The notes: a model not told the origin generated them from the sequence alone. A stretch of DNA of 64,000 nt from Fluviibacter phosphoraccumulans (GCF_016110345.1 NZ_AP019011.1:1860001-1924000); one strand, 5' to 3'; positions 24,478-33,623 are shown, counted from the first letter of the stretch. Program-made: numbers and translations.

Positions 24478-25521
24478 TTAGGCTTTGGGGAAGGCAACGA
24501 GGTGATCGATTTCCAGTTGGATGCCGATCATCTCGCCCACCGCATGGTTGTGGTGGCTCGGCACGAGCGATAAGACGCGGTCGCCGGATGGCAGTTCCAG
24601 CGTGTACAGAAAAGCCGCCCCGCGAAACACGCGCTCCAGGACTTTGGCTTTGATCGGGCTGCGGTCATCGTGTTGAATATCATCTGGCCGGATCAGCACA
24701 TCCACGGCAGTATCCGCAGGCACATCCAACGGTTGAATGCGGCAGAGCTCACCCAGCTCAAAGCTGACGCAGTTTTGCCCGCTGACCCGCGCTGGCAAAA
24801 ACACACCGTCGCCGACAAAGGTAGCGATATGCCGGGTTGCAGGCTCATGATAAAGCGCATAAGGCGATGACCACTGTTGTAGTTGCCCATCCACCATGAC
24901 CCCAACGCGATCCGCCATGGCAAAGGCTTCTTGCTGATTATGTGTGACCAGCAAACCTGTCGTACCGGTTTCTTTGAGGATGTTGTGAACGTCAATCGAT
25001 AGGCGTTCACGCAGCTCTACATCGAGATTGGAAAAAGGTTCGTCCATTAACAACAGCGTCGGGCCCGGCGCTAGCGCACGCGCCAAAGCTACGCGCTGTT
25101 GTTGCCCGCCTGATAGCTGATGCGGGTAGCGTTTTCCCGCGTCCTCCAGACCAACCAGGGCCAGCATTTCGTCAACGCGAGATCGTTTGTCGACGTGAGT
25201 CCATTCGCGCAGTCCAAAGCCAACGTTGTCGGCCACGGTCATATGCGGAAACAACGCGTAGTCCTGAAACACCATACCAATTTGACGCCGCTCTGGGGCG
25301 AGCTGCCAGCTTGCATCGGCCACCCAATGCCCATTGAGCGCAATACGCCCCGCCTGCAAAGCTTCAAAACCGGCAATCGCCCGCAGAACCGTGGTTTTGC
25401 CACAACCGGAGCCGCCCAGCAAACAGCCAATCTCTCCCGGCGCCAGCGCAAACGACAGCTCGCTGACGACCGATTTACCACCATAGCCCAGCACGACTGA
25501 ATCGAGGATCAAAGCATCCAT
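24478..25521 (-). CDS. fbpC: Ferric-iron ABC transporter ATP-binding protein (FbpC-like)
   Basis: The 347-residue ATPase has Walker A GGSGCGKTTVLRAI, the signature LSGGQQQRVALARAL, Walker B LLLMDEPFSNLD and the switch histidine in LLVTHNQQEAFAMAD. A C-terminal TOBE-like domain (about 240-345) identifies the carbohydrate/Fe importer subgroup. It powers uptake of Fe(III) through the fused permease encoded 16 bases upstream. It is the last gene of the fbpABC unit, and it meets the bacterioferritin operon tail-to-tail with only 19 bases between. Confidence 0.88.
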   Translation of the reverse strand: MDALILDSVVLGYGGKSVVSELSFALAPGEIGCLLGGSGCGKTTVLRAIAGFEALQAGRIALNGHWVADASWQLAPERRQIGMVFQDYALFPHMTVADNVGFGLREWTHVDKRSRVDEMLALVGLEDAGKRYPHQLSGGQQQRVALARALAPGPTLLLMDEPFSNLDVELRERLSIDVHNILKETGTTGLLVTHNQQEAFAMADRVGVMVDGQLQQWSSPYALYHEPATRHIATFVGDGVFLPARVSGQNCVSFELGELCRIQPLDVPADTAVDVLIRPDDIQHDDRSPIKAKVLERVFRGAAFLYTLELPSGDRVLSLVPSHHNHAVGEMIGIQLEIDHLVAFPKA

Positions 25522-25537
25522 AGTTATCTACGTACCG

Positions 25538-27163
25538 TCAGTGAAAACCCGACTCGGATTTTTTAATAAGCAAAATCACGGGCAACAGCCCAGCCAGCAC
25601 AATTGCCAAGCTGGGTAATGCAGCGCGATCCCACATGCCCTCGGAGGTCATCTCAAATACTCGGACCGCCAGGGTATCCCAGCCAAAAGGTCGTGTCATC
25701 AAGGTGATGGGCATTTCTTTCATGACGTCGACGAAGACAATCAATGCGGCAGTCATTAAACCGCCGCGCACCATGGGCAACTGCAGATGGAGGAGCACTT
25801 TCTTCGGCGACAACCCCAATGAGCGGGCGGCGTTACCCTGATTGCGTGTAATCCGCTGCATGGCAGCGTCAATGGGTTGAAACGCCACAGCCAGAAACCG
25901 TGCCGACAAGGCGGCGAGCATCACCACGAGAGAGCCTTTGAGGATCTGTTGCACATCCCAATGCAGCCAACCGGCCAGGGTGATGAGTTGATTATCGAGC
26001 CAGGCCACCGGAATAAACACACCGACGGCCAGCACAGTGCCCGGGATGGCATAACCAAGTGTGGCCAGCCGTACGATGAGCTGTGTGGCTGGGTCTTTGT
26101 GATGCTGACGTATCGCACTGAGCAAGAGGCCAAGCATCGTGACCACCACTGCGGCCATGCTGGCCAACCAGACTGAGTGCAAAAGAAACACCGGATAACG
26201 CGCATCAAAGTCTTCTTTCCAGACGTCGACGACCCAGACCACCAGTTGAATCATGGGGACTGCAAAGGAGATGGCAACGACCAGAGCACAAAAAAGCGTC
26301 GCCGACCACTTGGCGCTGCGCTGAAGGGCGATGCGCGCGGGGGTAAAGCTCTTAACGGCATATCGACGGTTATGTCGTAAGCGCTGATCAATCACCGCCA
26401 GCACCAGCACCACCATGACCAGCAACGACGCCAACTGACTGGCTGCCGACAGATTAAAGAGCGAGAACCACGCTTTATAAATAGCCGTTGTAAATGTATC
26501 AAAACTGAAAATTGAGACGCTGCCAAAATCAGCCAGCGTTTCCATCAAGGCCAGCGTTACGCCGCCGGCGATCCAGGGACGCGCCATGGGCAAGGCCACT
26601 TTCCAGAATGCCTGAAAACGCGTGTAGCCCAACATCTGCGCCGCTTCTACGGCACGCAACCCCTGCGTAATAAAAGCGTTACGCGCCAGCAGGTAAACAT
26701 AGGGATAAAAGGCAAGGGTGAGCACCAACACCACCCCGCCGGTCGAGCGGATAGGCGGAAACCATGATGAGCTGCCCAACCAGGCGCGGAGGAAAGTTTG
26801 TACCGGCCCGGTAAAGTCCAGCAAGCCGACTTGCACAAAAGCCAGTACGTAGGCCGGCATGGCCAGTGGCAGCATCAGGCCCCAGGAGAAAAATCGTCGC
26901 CCCGGAAAGTCACACACCGCAGTCAGCCAGGCTAACGGCACACCCAGAAACAATACGCCAAACCCCACGCCTACCACCAGAACGAATGTATTCCAAAGAA
27001 CCCCCGGCAGCACATACGTGGCCAGATGCTCCCAGGCTTCCAGCTGCGGATCGAAAAACGATGCCAGCACCACCACCAGCGGAATCAAGGTCAGCGCAGC
27101 AATGGCGAGGGCCCGCAAGGGGCCCCAACCACGCCAGTTCCAGATTGATTCGCGTGTATGCAT
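25538..27163 (-). CDS. fbpB: Ferric-iron ABC transporter permease (FbpB-like, fused two-domain)
   Basis: The 541-residue protein contains two tandem binding-protein-dependent permease halves of about 270 residues each. Each half has its own EAA-type loop (the first in the AAQMLGYTRFQAFWKVALPMARP stretch, the second in AARSLGLSPKKVLLHLQLP) and about six membrane helices. This fused form is typical of FbpB/SfuB/HitB iron permeases. The gene lies 14 bases after fbpA and 16 before fbpC. No start problem is visible: the ATG encodes MHTRESIWNWRGWG and gives an N-terminus before the first helix. Confidence 0.88.
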   Translation of the reverse strand: MHTRESIWNWRGWGPLRALAIAALTLIPLVVVLASFFDPQLEAWEHLATYVLPGVLWNTFVLVVGVGFGVLFLGVPLAWLTAVCDFPGRRFFSWGLMLPLAMPAYVLAFVQVGLLDFTGPVQTFLRAWLGSSSWFPPIRSTGGVVLVLTLAFYPYVYLLARNAFITQGLRAVEAAQMLGYTRFQAFWKVALPMARPWIAGGVTLALMETLADFGSVSIFSFDTFTTAIYKAWFSLFNLSAASQLASLLVMVVLVLAVIDQRLRHNRRYAVKSFTPARIALQRSAKWSATLFCALVVAISFAVPMIQLVVWVVDVWKEDFDARYPVFLLHSVWLASMAAVVVTMLGLLLSAIRQHHKDPATQLIVRLATLGYAIPGTVLAVGVFIPVAWLDNQLITLAGWLHWDVQQILKGSLVVMLAALSARFLAVAFQPIDAAMQRITRNQGNAARSLGLSPKKVLLHLQLPMVRGGLMTAALIVFVDVMKEMPITLMTRPFGWDTLAVRVFEMTSEGMWDRAALPSLAIVLAGLLPVILLIKKSESGFH

Positions 27164-27177
27164 TTGTTAACGGCGGA

Positions 27178-28194
27178 TTATCGGTAGCCGGCCCGATCCA
27201 TCAGTCGTGTGGCGGCACCCTGCAATTCGCCGGCTTTTGAGACGTTGATCAGATCCATTTTGTAAGGACCCCAGTGGCGGATGATTGAGTCGGGTTTTAC
27301 TTTCTGATTCACGGGATACTCAAAATCATCATTGGTATAAATGCCCTGAGCAGTTTCTAACGAGAGCCATTCAATCAAACGCTGCCCACCGGCGGCATTG
27401 GGTGCCGCCCGTGTAACGCCCGCGCCAGAAATGTTGACGTGCACACCACGCTCTTTCTGGTTGGCCCAGAATAGCCCCACAGGCATATTCGGATCTTTAT
27501 CCAGCGCACGCGCCAAATAGTAGGTGTTTACAATGCCGACTTCACACTGACCGGCACCAACCGCCTTGATCACGGCGTTGTCATCGGCAAAAACTTCCGT
27601 CGCCAGGTTAGCGACCCAACCGCGCACGACGTCTTCGGTGCGTTTTTCACCCAAGGTGGCAATCATGGTGGCGACCAACGATTGGTTGTACACCTTCTTG
27701 GACGTCCGCAGGCACAGCTTGCCCTTCCACTCTGGCTCTGCCAAAGCTTCATAGGTGGACAGCTGTGATGGGTTCACAAACTTCTTGTTATAAATGATGG
27801 TGCGGGCACGTATCGATAAGGCATACCACTCCCCTTTCGGATCGCGCAGATTGGCGGGCACGTTGGTATTCAACACACTGGATTTGATCGGCTGCAGCAA
27901 ACCCATGCGGCTGGCATGCCAGAGGTTGCCCGCATCCACCGTGATCAGTACATCCGCCGGTGACTTGGCACCCTCGGCCTTAAGACGCTCCAAGAGCGGA
28001 CCTTCCTTATCGGTCAGCACTTGAACCTTGGTGCCGGTTTCCTTGGTGTACGCATCAAACAGCGGCTTGATCAGTTGTTCATTACGCGCGGAATAGACGG
28101 TCACGGTTTCAGCAGAGACGCTCCCGGCAAACGAAACCAGCGCAGCAAGTACTGCGGGGAAAACAAATGCCAGAGGCTTAAAGCGCGCTTTCAT
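27178..28194 (-). CDS. fbpA: Ferric-iron-binding periplasmic protein (FbpA-like)
   Basis: The ATG at 28194 has AAGGA at good distance; a GTG two codons earlier would sit against that SD. The 338-residue protein has a signal peptide ending in SVSA, then the class II binding-protein fold. It shows TVYSARNEQLIKPLF and the Tyr-Tyr iron ligand pair in NTYYLARA (Y225, Y226), the hallmark of ferric-binding proteins that take iron directly from chelators. It is preceded by a promoter with a Fur-like box inside it. It likely works with the siderophore-type receptor encoded upstream. Confidence 0.9.
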   Translation of the reverse strand: MKARFKPLAFVFPAVLAALVSFAGSVSAETVTVYSARNEQLIKPLFDAYTKETGTKVQVLTDKEGPLLERLKAEGAKSPADVLITVDAGNLWHASRMGLLQPIKSSVLNTNVPANLRDPKGEWYALSIRARTIIYNKKFVNPSQLSTYEALAEPEWKGKLCLRTSKKVYNQSLVATMIATLGEKRTEDVVRGWVANLATEVFADDNAVIKAVGAGQCEVGIVNTYYLARALDKDPNMPVGLFWANQKERGVHVNISGAGVTRAAPNAAGGQRLIEWLSLETAQGIYTNDDFEYPVNQKVKPDSIIRHWGPYKMDLINVSKAGELQGAATRLMDRAGYR

Positions 28195-28238
28195 GTTCAC
28201 ATCCTTGGTGACGGTAGTGCTTGTTCATACATGGCTAA

Positions 28239-28267
28239 ATTTTACTAGGAATTATTCTCATTAACAA
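28239..28267 (-). promoter_or_regulatory. fbpA promoter with Fur-like box in the spacer
   Basis: Minus-strand -35 TTGTTA (28262-28267) and -10 TAAAAT (28239-28244) are exactly 17 bases apart. The spacer holds TGAGAATAATTCCTA (28246-28260), which fits the Fur 7-1-7 pattern TGATAATnATTATCA well in its first half and partly in the second. Iron-loaded Fur bound there would block polymerase. This is an internal promoter, so fbpABC may be read both from here and from upstream. Confidence 0.6.
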
Positions 28268-28286
28268 CCAGAGAACAAGCTTTGAC

Positions 28287-28970
28287 TTAAACATCGGCCC
28301 ACATACGCAAAAGGTTGTGATACACGCCAGTCAGCCGAATGGCTTCGTCTGTGTCGCCATGCGCCTTGCGCAGTTCGATGATGGACATATCCAGATCGTA
28401 AAGCAGCCGGCGCTGTTCATCGGCGCGGACCATACTTTCTGTCCAGAAAAAGCAGGCGATGCGCGCACCGCGCGTTACCGGCTCGACGCGATGGACCGAC
28501 GAGCTCGGATACAACACCATGTCGCCCGCCGCAAACTTGATCTTCTGGCTGCCATAGGTATCTTCAATCACCAGTTCGCCACCGTCGTAGTCTTCTGGCT
28601 CGGTCAGAAACAAGGTGCACGAGACATCCGTACGCACATGCCGGCCAGTCGCAGCATGCGTACGCACCGAGTTATCAATGTGATTACCAAACGCATTTTT
28701 CTGACCGGTATAGCGATTAAAGAGTGGCGGATAAATCCGCTTGGGCAAGGCCCCGGTCAGAAACAGATCATTGGTCGCCAGTGCATGCAGCACGATGGTG
28801 CGGGCTTTTTTGCAGTCGTCGCCGTCTTCCGGCAGCTGTGTGTTGTTTTTGGCTTTGGCTGACTGACTGCCCGCAGTAATGACGCCATCTGCCCAATCCG
28901 CATGGTCGATGATCTGACGAATGTCTTTCACCTGTGGCTTGGTGAGTACCTGCGGAATATGTAAGAGCAT
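28287..28970 (-). CDS. piuC: PKHD-type Fe(II)/2-oxoglutarate hydroxylase (PiuC-like)
   Basis: The 227-residue protein carries the facial triad of Fe/2OG dioxygenases, H97 and D99 in GNHIDNSVRTH and H160 in SSVHRVEPV, with R170 placed to bind 2-oxoglutarate. This matches the PiuC/PKHD family found next to TonB-dependent siderophore receptors in iron-uptake operons; its substrate is not known. It starts 20 bases after the receptor stop, and a purine-rich GGACG precedes the ATG. It is followed by fbpABC, so it lies between receptor and transporter. Confidence 0.88.
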   Translation of the reverse strand: MLLHIPQVLTKPQVKDIRQIIDHADWADGVITAGSQSAKAKNNTQLPEDGDDCKKARTIVLHALATNDLFLTGALPKRIYPPLFNRYTGQKNAFGNHIDNSVRTHAATGRHVRTDVSCTLFLTEPEDYDGGELVIEDTYGSQKIKFAAGDMVLYPSSSVHRVEPVTRGARIACFFWTESMVRADEQRRLLYDLDMSIIELRKAHGDTDEAIRLTGVYHNLLRMWADV

Positions 28971-28990
28971 GATGGCGTCCTTTCAGGAGG

Positions 28991-31285
28991 TTAGAACTTA
29001 TAGGTCAAGCCCAGTTGAAAGGCTTGATAGGTCCCCGGCACAGCAAAACCGCCGTTCTGATACAGGGACACATAATTGGTGGTGTTCAACAGGTTATAAG
29101 CGTTCAAGCGCACTGTGTATTGCTTGGCATCGTATTGCAGCAACCCGTCGACCTGCGCATAGGCAGGCGCCCAGTTCGGCGTGAACGTTGCCGAATAGCC
29201 TGCTGACGGGCTATACACATTGCGACGCCCTACCCCATTTACCCCGCCCCCGATTTTCCAGCCATAGGGTAGTTGATAGGTGGTCCAGAGGTTATAGGTA
29301 TAAGGCGTCGCATTAGGCGGCGTCTGGCCAATCAGTTGCGTCGCCGCTGTATTGGCGGGAATATCAATGCGCGAATCCATCAAACCCAGGCCACTGAAGA
29401 CATCCCATTTTTCGGTCAGGCTGCCGGTTACCTCGAATTCAATCCCATCCGTGTGGCGACGGGTCGACAACAGTGCTGCCGTAGAGGACAGGTCGGTGTT
29501 ACGTTCGTAGTTCTTCACCTGGTGGTACAAGGAGGTCCGGAAGGAAAGCCCCAGATCATTGATATCCCCCTTGTACCCAATTTCAGTCAACTGACTGGTT
29601 TCGGCAGGCGTCTGCGCACCCGAGGTGGCCGACAGCTGATACAAATCTGCCGTCGGGCTGAAGGAGTTACTCCAAGAGAGATAGAACGTCCCCAGTGTTG
29701 GCGTCGGTTCATAAAGCAACCCGGCCCGATAACTCGGGGAAGAATAATCCAGCCCCTGATTGTTTAACCGATTGGCTGCAGTGCTATTGGGCTGGTTATA
29801 CACTGCGTTCATCCAGTCGTTGCGCAGCCCGCCCATTACTTTGACGCCACGGGTCAACTCAATCATGTCCTGCCCGTAGATGGCATAAGAGTTCGATGAA
29901 TACGAAAACACGGAACTCGGTACTTTGACCAGGTTTGCATAACCATAGGTACAGGCATCCTTCACCAGCTGGTTATTATTGACGGTAATCCAGGCGGTAT
30001 TACTCGGGCTATATTGGGGCTGACAGCCGGCAGCATCATAACTGTAGCGATTCGTGTGCTCCCGGTAATACTCAACACCCGCCATGATGGTATGACCCAT
30101 GCCCCAGGCATTCAGTGTTTTGTTGAAGTCTGATTGGAAAGCCACCGTTTCTTCATTCGCACCGCGTGTCGTACCCCCTATGGATAAGGTCTGTACCGGG
30201 TAAGGGTTGGCTACATTGGGATCTGTTGAGCTGGTGTTTTGACCACGTCCCTTATTCGCCCACAAAGAACGGGTGTAGTTGGAATAGCGGAGCTTGGTGG
30301 TCAACGAGGTGTCTTTGTCGAAGCTGTAGTTCTGGCTCAGTGTGCCGAATTGCGTGACGTTATTTTCAATGTCAGCTGTCGTGCCACTAAAGGTAGAGCC
30401 AGGCACGTTGACCGGGTTGTGCGTGCTCGAGTTAAAGCCAATGCCGTAATCCGGCACCAGATTGGTCTTCAGATAATAGTAACTGGCATCAATCTGGTTA
30501 TAGGTGCCAATGCCCCAAGAATAGGTCGGCGCTACACCCTGCGTCTGGTTGGTCACGTGATTACGCGAGCTTCCTGAATCTTGTACGACGGCGTTAATAC
30601 GGAAGGCCGAGCTCTGCGCTCGGTCGATCACGAAGTTGAGATCCGCTGTACTCCGAAAGTAATCGAAACTACCACCAATCACCGACACACTACTTTTGTT
30701 GTCCAAGAAGGCTTTTTTGGATACCTGGTTGATCACGCCACCGGCCTGGCCGCGACCAAACAACATAGAGGCTGAGCCACGCAACACTTCAATAGCGGCA
30801 TCATTGAACGTATCGCGGTTGTACTGGGCGGTATCGCGCACGCCGTCTACATACATATCACCAAAGGTGTAGAAGCCACGAATATTAATGTTGTCTCCAA
30901 TCCGGCCCCCCTCACCCGAATTGAAGGTGACGCTGGGCACGTTACGCATGGCTTCTTCCAGCGTCGTGGCATTCTGATCGATCATCAGCGTATCAGGAAT
31001 GATCGTGATCGCCTGCGGGATATCTGACACATCCTGCTCAACCTTACCCACCTTGGTGACCTTGACGTTATATCGGTTGATCTCGATATCGTCTGCTTTC
31101 GCCCGCACTTCGACTTGCTTGAGGGTTTGGGTTTCCGAGTCGTTGGTTTGACCCATGGCAGCCAGCGGTGACACCATCAGGGCCGCAATGGTTGCGCCGA
31201 GCGTAGAGAAGCGCTGCTGCTTGTCGGTTCGGGGTGAACCCATCGCTCGCTGCGCCACTTTTTTTCGATGTTTCTGAAATTTCAT
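28991..31285 (-). CDS. TonB-dependent siderophore receptor (Fiu/PiuA-like)
   Basis: The ATG encoding MKFQKHRKKV is chosen because a perfect AAGGAG lies six bases upstream; the ATG six codons earlier overlaps that SD. The 764-residue protein has a long N-terminal signal region ending near AAMGQ, a plug (DIPQAITIIPDTLMIDQNAT, then GGRIGDNINIRGF) and a TonB-dependent barrel finishing FQLGLTYKF. The plug sequence matches catecholate-type siderophore receptors such as Fiu and PiuA, which are usually paired with a PiuC-like hydroxylase as here. The true substrate could be another iron chelate. Confidence 0.85.
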   Translation of the reverse strand: MKFQKHRKKVAQRAMGSPRTDKQQRFSTLGATIAALMVSPLAAMGQTNDSETQTLKQVEVRAKADDIEINRYNVKVTKVGKVEQDVSDIPQAITIIPDTLMIDQNATTLEEAMRNVPSVTFNSGEGGRIGDNINIRGFYTFGDMYVDGVRDTAQYNRDTFNDAAIEVLRGSASMLFGRGQAGGVINQVSKKAFLDNKSSVSVIGGSFDYFRSTADLNFVIDRAQSSAFRINAVVQDSGSSRNHVTNQTQGVAPTYSWGIGTYNQIDASYYYLKTNLVPDYGIGFNSSTHNPVNVPGSTFSGTTADIENNVTQFGTLSQNYSFDKDTSLTTKLRYSNYTRSLWANKGRGQNTSSTDPNVANPYPVQTLSIGGTTRGANEETVAFQSDFNKTLNAWGMGHTIMAGVEYYREHTNRYSYDAAGCQPQYSPSNTAWITVNNNQLVKDACTYGYANLVKVPSSVFSYSSNSYAIYGQDMIELTRGVKVMGGLRNDWMNAVYNQPNSTAANRLNNQGLDYSSPSYRAGLLYEPTPTLGTFYLSWSNSFSPTADLYQLSATSGAQTPAETSQLTEIGYKGDINDLGLSFRTSLYHQVKNYERNTDLSSTAALLSTRRHTDGIEFEVTGSLTEKWDVFSGLGLMDSRIDIPANTAATQLIGQTPPNATPYTYNLWTTYQLPYGWKIGGGVNGVGRRNVYSPSAGYSATFTPNWAPAYAQVDGLLQYDAKQYTVRLNAYNLLNTTNYVSLYQNGGFAVPGTYQAFQLGLTYKF

Positions 31286-31299
31286 GCCATGCTCCTTAT

Positions 31300-31336
31300 C
31301 CAATAGCCCCGCCCAAAGCGGGAGCTTCTCTATTGG
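31300..31336 (-). promoter_or_regulatory. Long bulged hairpin directly before the receptor SD
   Basis: The mRNA reads CCAAT, a five-base bulge, AGC, one base, CCCGC, a loop TTTGG, then GCGGG, GCT and ATTGG. It is a composite stem of 13 base pairs ending 3 bases before the AAGGAGC of the receptor gene. It could act as an attenuator, an RNase-resistant block or a docking site for a regulator, since it sits between the lipoprotein and the receptor genes in the same operon. Confidence 0.45.
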
Positions 31337-31396
31337 CTGGCTGCATCGCGGGGGCTTGGCCCCTGTACGGCTGGCTACGACAAATTGTGATTGAGT

Positions 31397-31594
31397 TCAG
31401 CGGTAGCCGCCGGGTCCGGCGCCCAGACTGGTGATGCCTTCTTCATTTAAAAGTGATTCCGTAGCGATATCCGCATCGGGATTCACAGTGACATCGTTGG
31501 CGTAGTGCACAGCCCCGGTATGGGTGCACCCGGATAAGAAAACCCCGGTCACTCCCAACGCCAACAACCCACGAAGATTTTTTATGCTTTGCAT
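31397..31594 (-). CDS. Tiny lipoprotein of unknown function in the iron operon
   Basis: The 65-residue product has a signal peptide with the lipobox LSGC (Cys23), so a mature lipoprotein of 43 residues results. The mature part is acidic (VNPDADIATESLLNEEG) and ends with a glycine-rich tail (SLGAGPGGYR). I do not recognise it. It is cotranscribed with hemP (5-base gap) and precedes the receptor gene by 111 bases, so a role in iron or heme uptake is likely but unproven. Confidence 0.65.
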   Translation of the reverse strand: MQSIKNLRGLLALGVTGVFLSGCTHTGAVHYANDVTVNPDADIATESLLNEEGITSLGAGPGGYR

Positions 31595-31599
31595 GCGAC

Positions 31600-31812
31600 T
31601 TACTTCGTTAAAATAAGTTTACCGAGACGGGTTGCTCGCAACACATAGCTGACCCCTTCATGATCAATAATCAGGCTGCTTGAGCGCCCCAACAATGCGC
31701 GACTAGTGATCCGCCGAACCGGGTCTGTCGGCGTGCTGCTTTTCACTGGCGTCACGAGGTTGGTCACCGGCAAGAGGCGTGGCGCAAGACTAATCGTAGA
31801 TTTGCCGGCCAT
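31600..31812 (-). CDS. hemP: Hemin uptake protein HemP
   Basis: The 70-residue protein has the HemP signature in its second half: RALLGRSSSLIIDHEGVSYV followed by LRATRLGKLILTK, ending in the conserved GKLILTK. HemP is a small cytoplasmic regulator or assembly factor tied to heme and siderophore receptor expression. It sits 1 base after exbD and 5 bases before the lipoprotein gene. The start ATG is the only one available for a normal-length product. Confidence 0.9.
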   Translation of the reverse strand: MAGKSTISLAPRLLPVTNLVTPVKSSTPTDPVRRITSRALLGRSSSLIIDHEGVSYVLRATRLGKLILTK

Positions 31813-31813
31813 C

Positions 31814-32227
31814 TTAGTTGCCTGGATCGGTTACAAAGCCGACCTTCTCAATACCCGCTTTATTGGCGATGGCCATGGCCCCGATCACGCGCTCATACAC
31901 CACTTGCTTATCACCATAGATATGGACAACCGGCTGCGGCTGATGTGTGGCCATTGCATTCATTTCTTTGGCCAACGCGTCATCACTGATTGGCACATTG
32001 TTAACCCGATAGTGACCCGCTGCATCCACCGATAATTTGATGACGTCGGGCTTCTCCAACTGCGGCGCCGTCGATACTTTGGGCAGGTCAATTTCCAACG
32101 AATGCTTCATCACCGGTACCGTAACGATGAAAATAATGAGTAGCACCAGCATCACATCAACCAGCGGCGTCATGTTGATTTCACTCATGACACTGCCTTC
32201 GTTATTGTCGAACGATCCGAAAGCCAT
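31814..32227 (-). CDS. exbD: Biopolymer transport protein ExbD
   Basis: The 137-residue protein has the ExbD/TolR layout: a short cytoplasmic N-terminus, the signature INMTPLVDVMLVLLIIFIV (about residues 17-35) with the essential membrane aspartate in PLVDVM, and a periplasmic domain (about 45-137). It couples proton flow to TonB. It lies 5 bases after exbB and 1 base before hemP. Context with tonB and a receptor supports ExbD rather than TolR. Confidence 0.93.
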   Translation of the reverse strand: MAFGSFDNNEGSVMSEINMTPLVDVMLVLLIIFIVTVPVMKHSLEIDLPKVSTAPQLEKPDVIKLSVDAAGHYRVNNVPISDDALAKEMNAMATHQPQPVVHIYGDKQVVYERVIGAMAIANKAGIEKVGFVTDPGN

Positions 32228-32232
32228 GATGA

Positions 32233-32949
32233 TCAGCCTTCATTGCCAACGCGTCGAATCGCCTGCGGGCGCTCGATGCGGTTACCTGTGACAAAGAAGG
32301 CATGCAGGTCATAAGCAAAACGGTTGAGCTTGCCGATGATGAACTGATTGCCGCGCACCAAAGCGTTATAGCCTAAGACGGCGGGTATGGCGACGGCCAG
32401 ACCGAAGGCGGTCATGATGAGCGCTTCACCCACCGGGCCGGCCACCTTATCAAGGCCTGCACTGCCGGCGTCACTGATCGTCAGCAAGGCATGGTAGATC
32501 CCCCACACGGTGCCAAACAAGCCAACAAACGGTGCCGTCGAACCAATCGATGCCAGCAGCGCAAGACCATGGCTCAAGCGATCCTTGGCATCGTCAATAG
32601 CATTGCTCAAGCTACCGGTCATCCAGTCGCTCAGATCCAGGGCATCGTGTAGTTGCTTATCACTATGGCGGTGATGTTGCATGGCGCTCTGGCCCTCGAT
32701 GGCCAGTTGCTTGAAGGGGTTGAGTTGACCAGGCTCGACTTCCAGCGCATTGATGCCCTGCGCCAAATCTTTGCTATGCCAAAAGCCCTGCAATGCCGCC
32801 GCCTGTTTTTTAGCGCGCTGCACGCCCAGCCCCTTAACGATGATCACCGTCCAGGAAATAATCGACATCACCAACAGTGCCGTGGCGGTAAAACCAATGA
32901 CGACGCCGCCAGATTGCAGCATGTGTAACAAACCGAGTTGTTCGTTCAT
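32233..32949 (-). CDS. exbB: Biopolymer transport protein ExbB (MotA/TolQ/ExbB family)
   Basis: The 238-residue protein has three hydrophobic segments and the conserved loop FVGLFGTVWGIYHAL and VGEALIMTAFGLAVAIPAV of the proton channel family. With ExbD it forms the inner-membrane motor for TonB. It lies 36 bases after tonB and 5 bases before exbD, so the order tonB-exbB-exbD is one unit. Confidence 0.93.
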   Translation of the reverse strand: MNEQLGLLHMLQSGGVVIGFTATALLVMSIISWTVIIVKGLGVQRAKKQAAALQGFWHSKDLAQGINALEVEPGQLNPFKQLAIEGQSAMQHHRHSDKQLHDALDLSDWMTGSLSNAIDDAKDRLSHGLALLASIGSTAPFVGLFGTVWGIYHALLTISDAGSAGLDKVAGPVGEALIMTAFGLAVAIPAVLGYNALVRGNQFIIGKLNRFAYDLHAFFVTGNRIERPQAIRRVGNEG

Positions 32950-32985
32950 AGCAAATAACCTTGTAACAATTGAATAAGCGGAGAA

Positions 32986-33585
32986 TCAGGGTTGATCCAG
33001 TGAAAAGCGAATGGGTAACTGGTAGCACATCGGCACAGCCTGCCCGCCGCGACGCGCCGGATGAAACTTCCAGCGTTCAACGGTGTCTTGCGCAGATCGG
33101 TCGAGCCGGACAAAGCCAGACGACTGCGCCAGTGCAACCGAATCGACAGCGCCTGATTGAGCAACACAGACCTTGAGTAAAACGGTGCCCTGCTCCCCTT
33201 TGGCGCGGCTAAGCGGTGGGTAATGCGGCTTCGGGTTATGCAGGTCAGATGCGCTGGCGTCCGGCATATGGACCGGCGCTGCGGCAGGGTCGCCGGCCAC
33301 TGTTTTCGTGGCGGCCTGCTCTTGAGAGGTCGCCGCTTCCCGGGTGACGATCTTGTCTTTCTTTTCCTGCTTCTGGTCGCGCGAAGCCTTGGTCTTGATG
33401 GTTTGCACCAGCGCCGAAGATTCGCGGTCCACCATCTCGGCCATCATGATCACCGGCTCAGGATGCGTGGCAAAAAATGCCGACCCGAAAATGATCAACA
33501 GAATGCCGACGACATGGGCAACCGACACCCATAGGCCGGTGTTGCGGTAACCCTTTTCGGATGAGAATGAATGATCTTGCAGCAT
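32986..33585 (-). CDS. tonB: TonB energy-transducing protein
   Basis: The 199-residue protein has one N-terminal membrane segment (about residues 15-38, VSVAHVVGILLIIFGSAFFA), a charged, Lys/Glu-rich linker (KTKASRDQKQEKKDK) that would span the periplasm, and a C-terminal TonB domain (PHYPPLSRAKGEQGTVLLKV, later ERWKFHPARRGGQAVP). It carries energy from ExbBD to the receptors at 20515 and 28991 and any others. The linker is shorter and less proline-rich than in E. coli TonB. Confidence 0.9.
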   Translation of the reverse strand: MLQDHSFSSEKGYRNTGLWVSVAHVVGILLIIFGSAFFATHPEPVIMMAEMVDRESSALVQTIKTKASRDQKQEKKDKIVTREAATSQEQAATKTVAGDPAAAPVHMPDASASDLHNPKPHYPPLSRAKGEQGTVLLKVCVAQSGAVDSVALAQSSGFVRLDRSAQDTVERWKFHPARRGGQAVPMCYQLPIRFSLDQP

Positions 33586-33623
33586 TGAATGAGAGTACGA
33601 ACGAGACTTGTTCTCAAATTAAG

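Noticed and set aside
33586..33623. Possible Fur box before tonB (TGAGAACAAGTCTCG)
   Set aside because: Only about half of the 7-1-7 pattern matches, and tonB is probably read from the bfd promoter.
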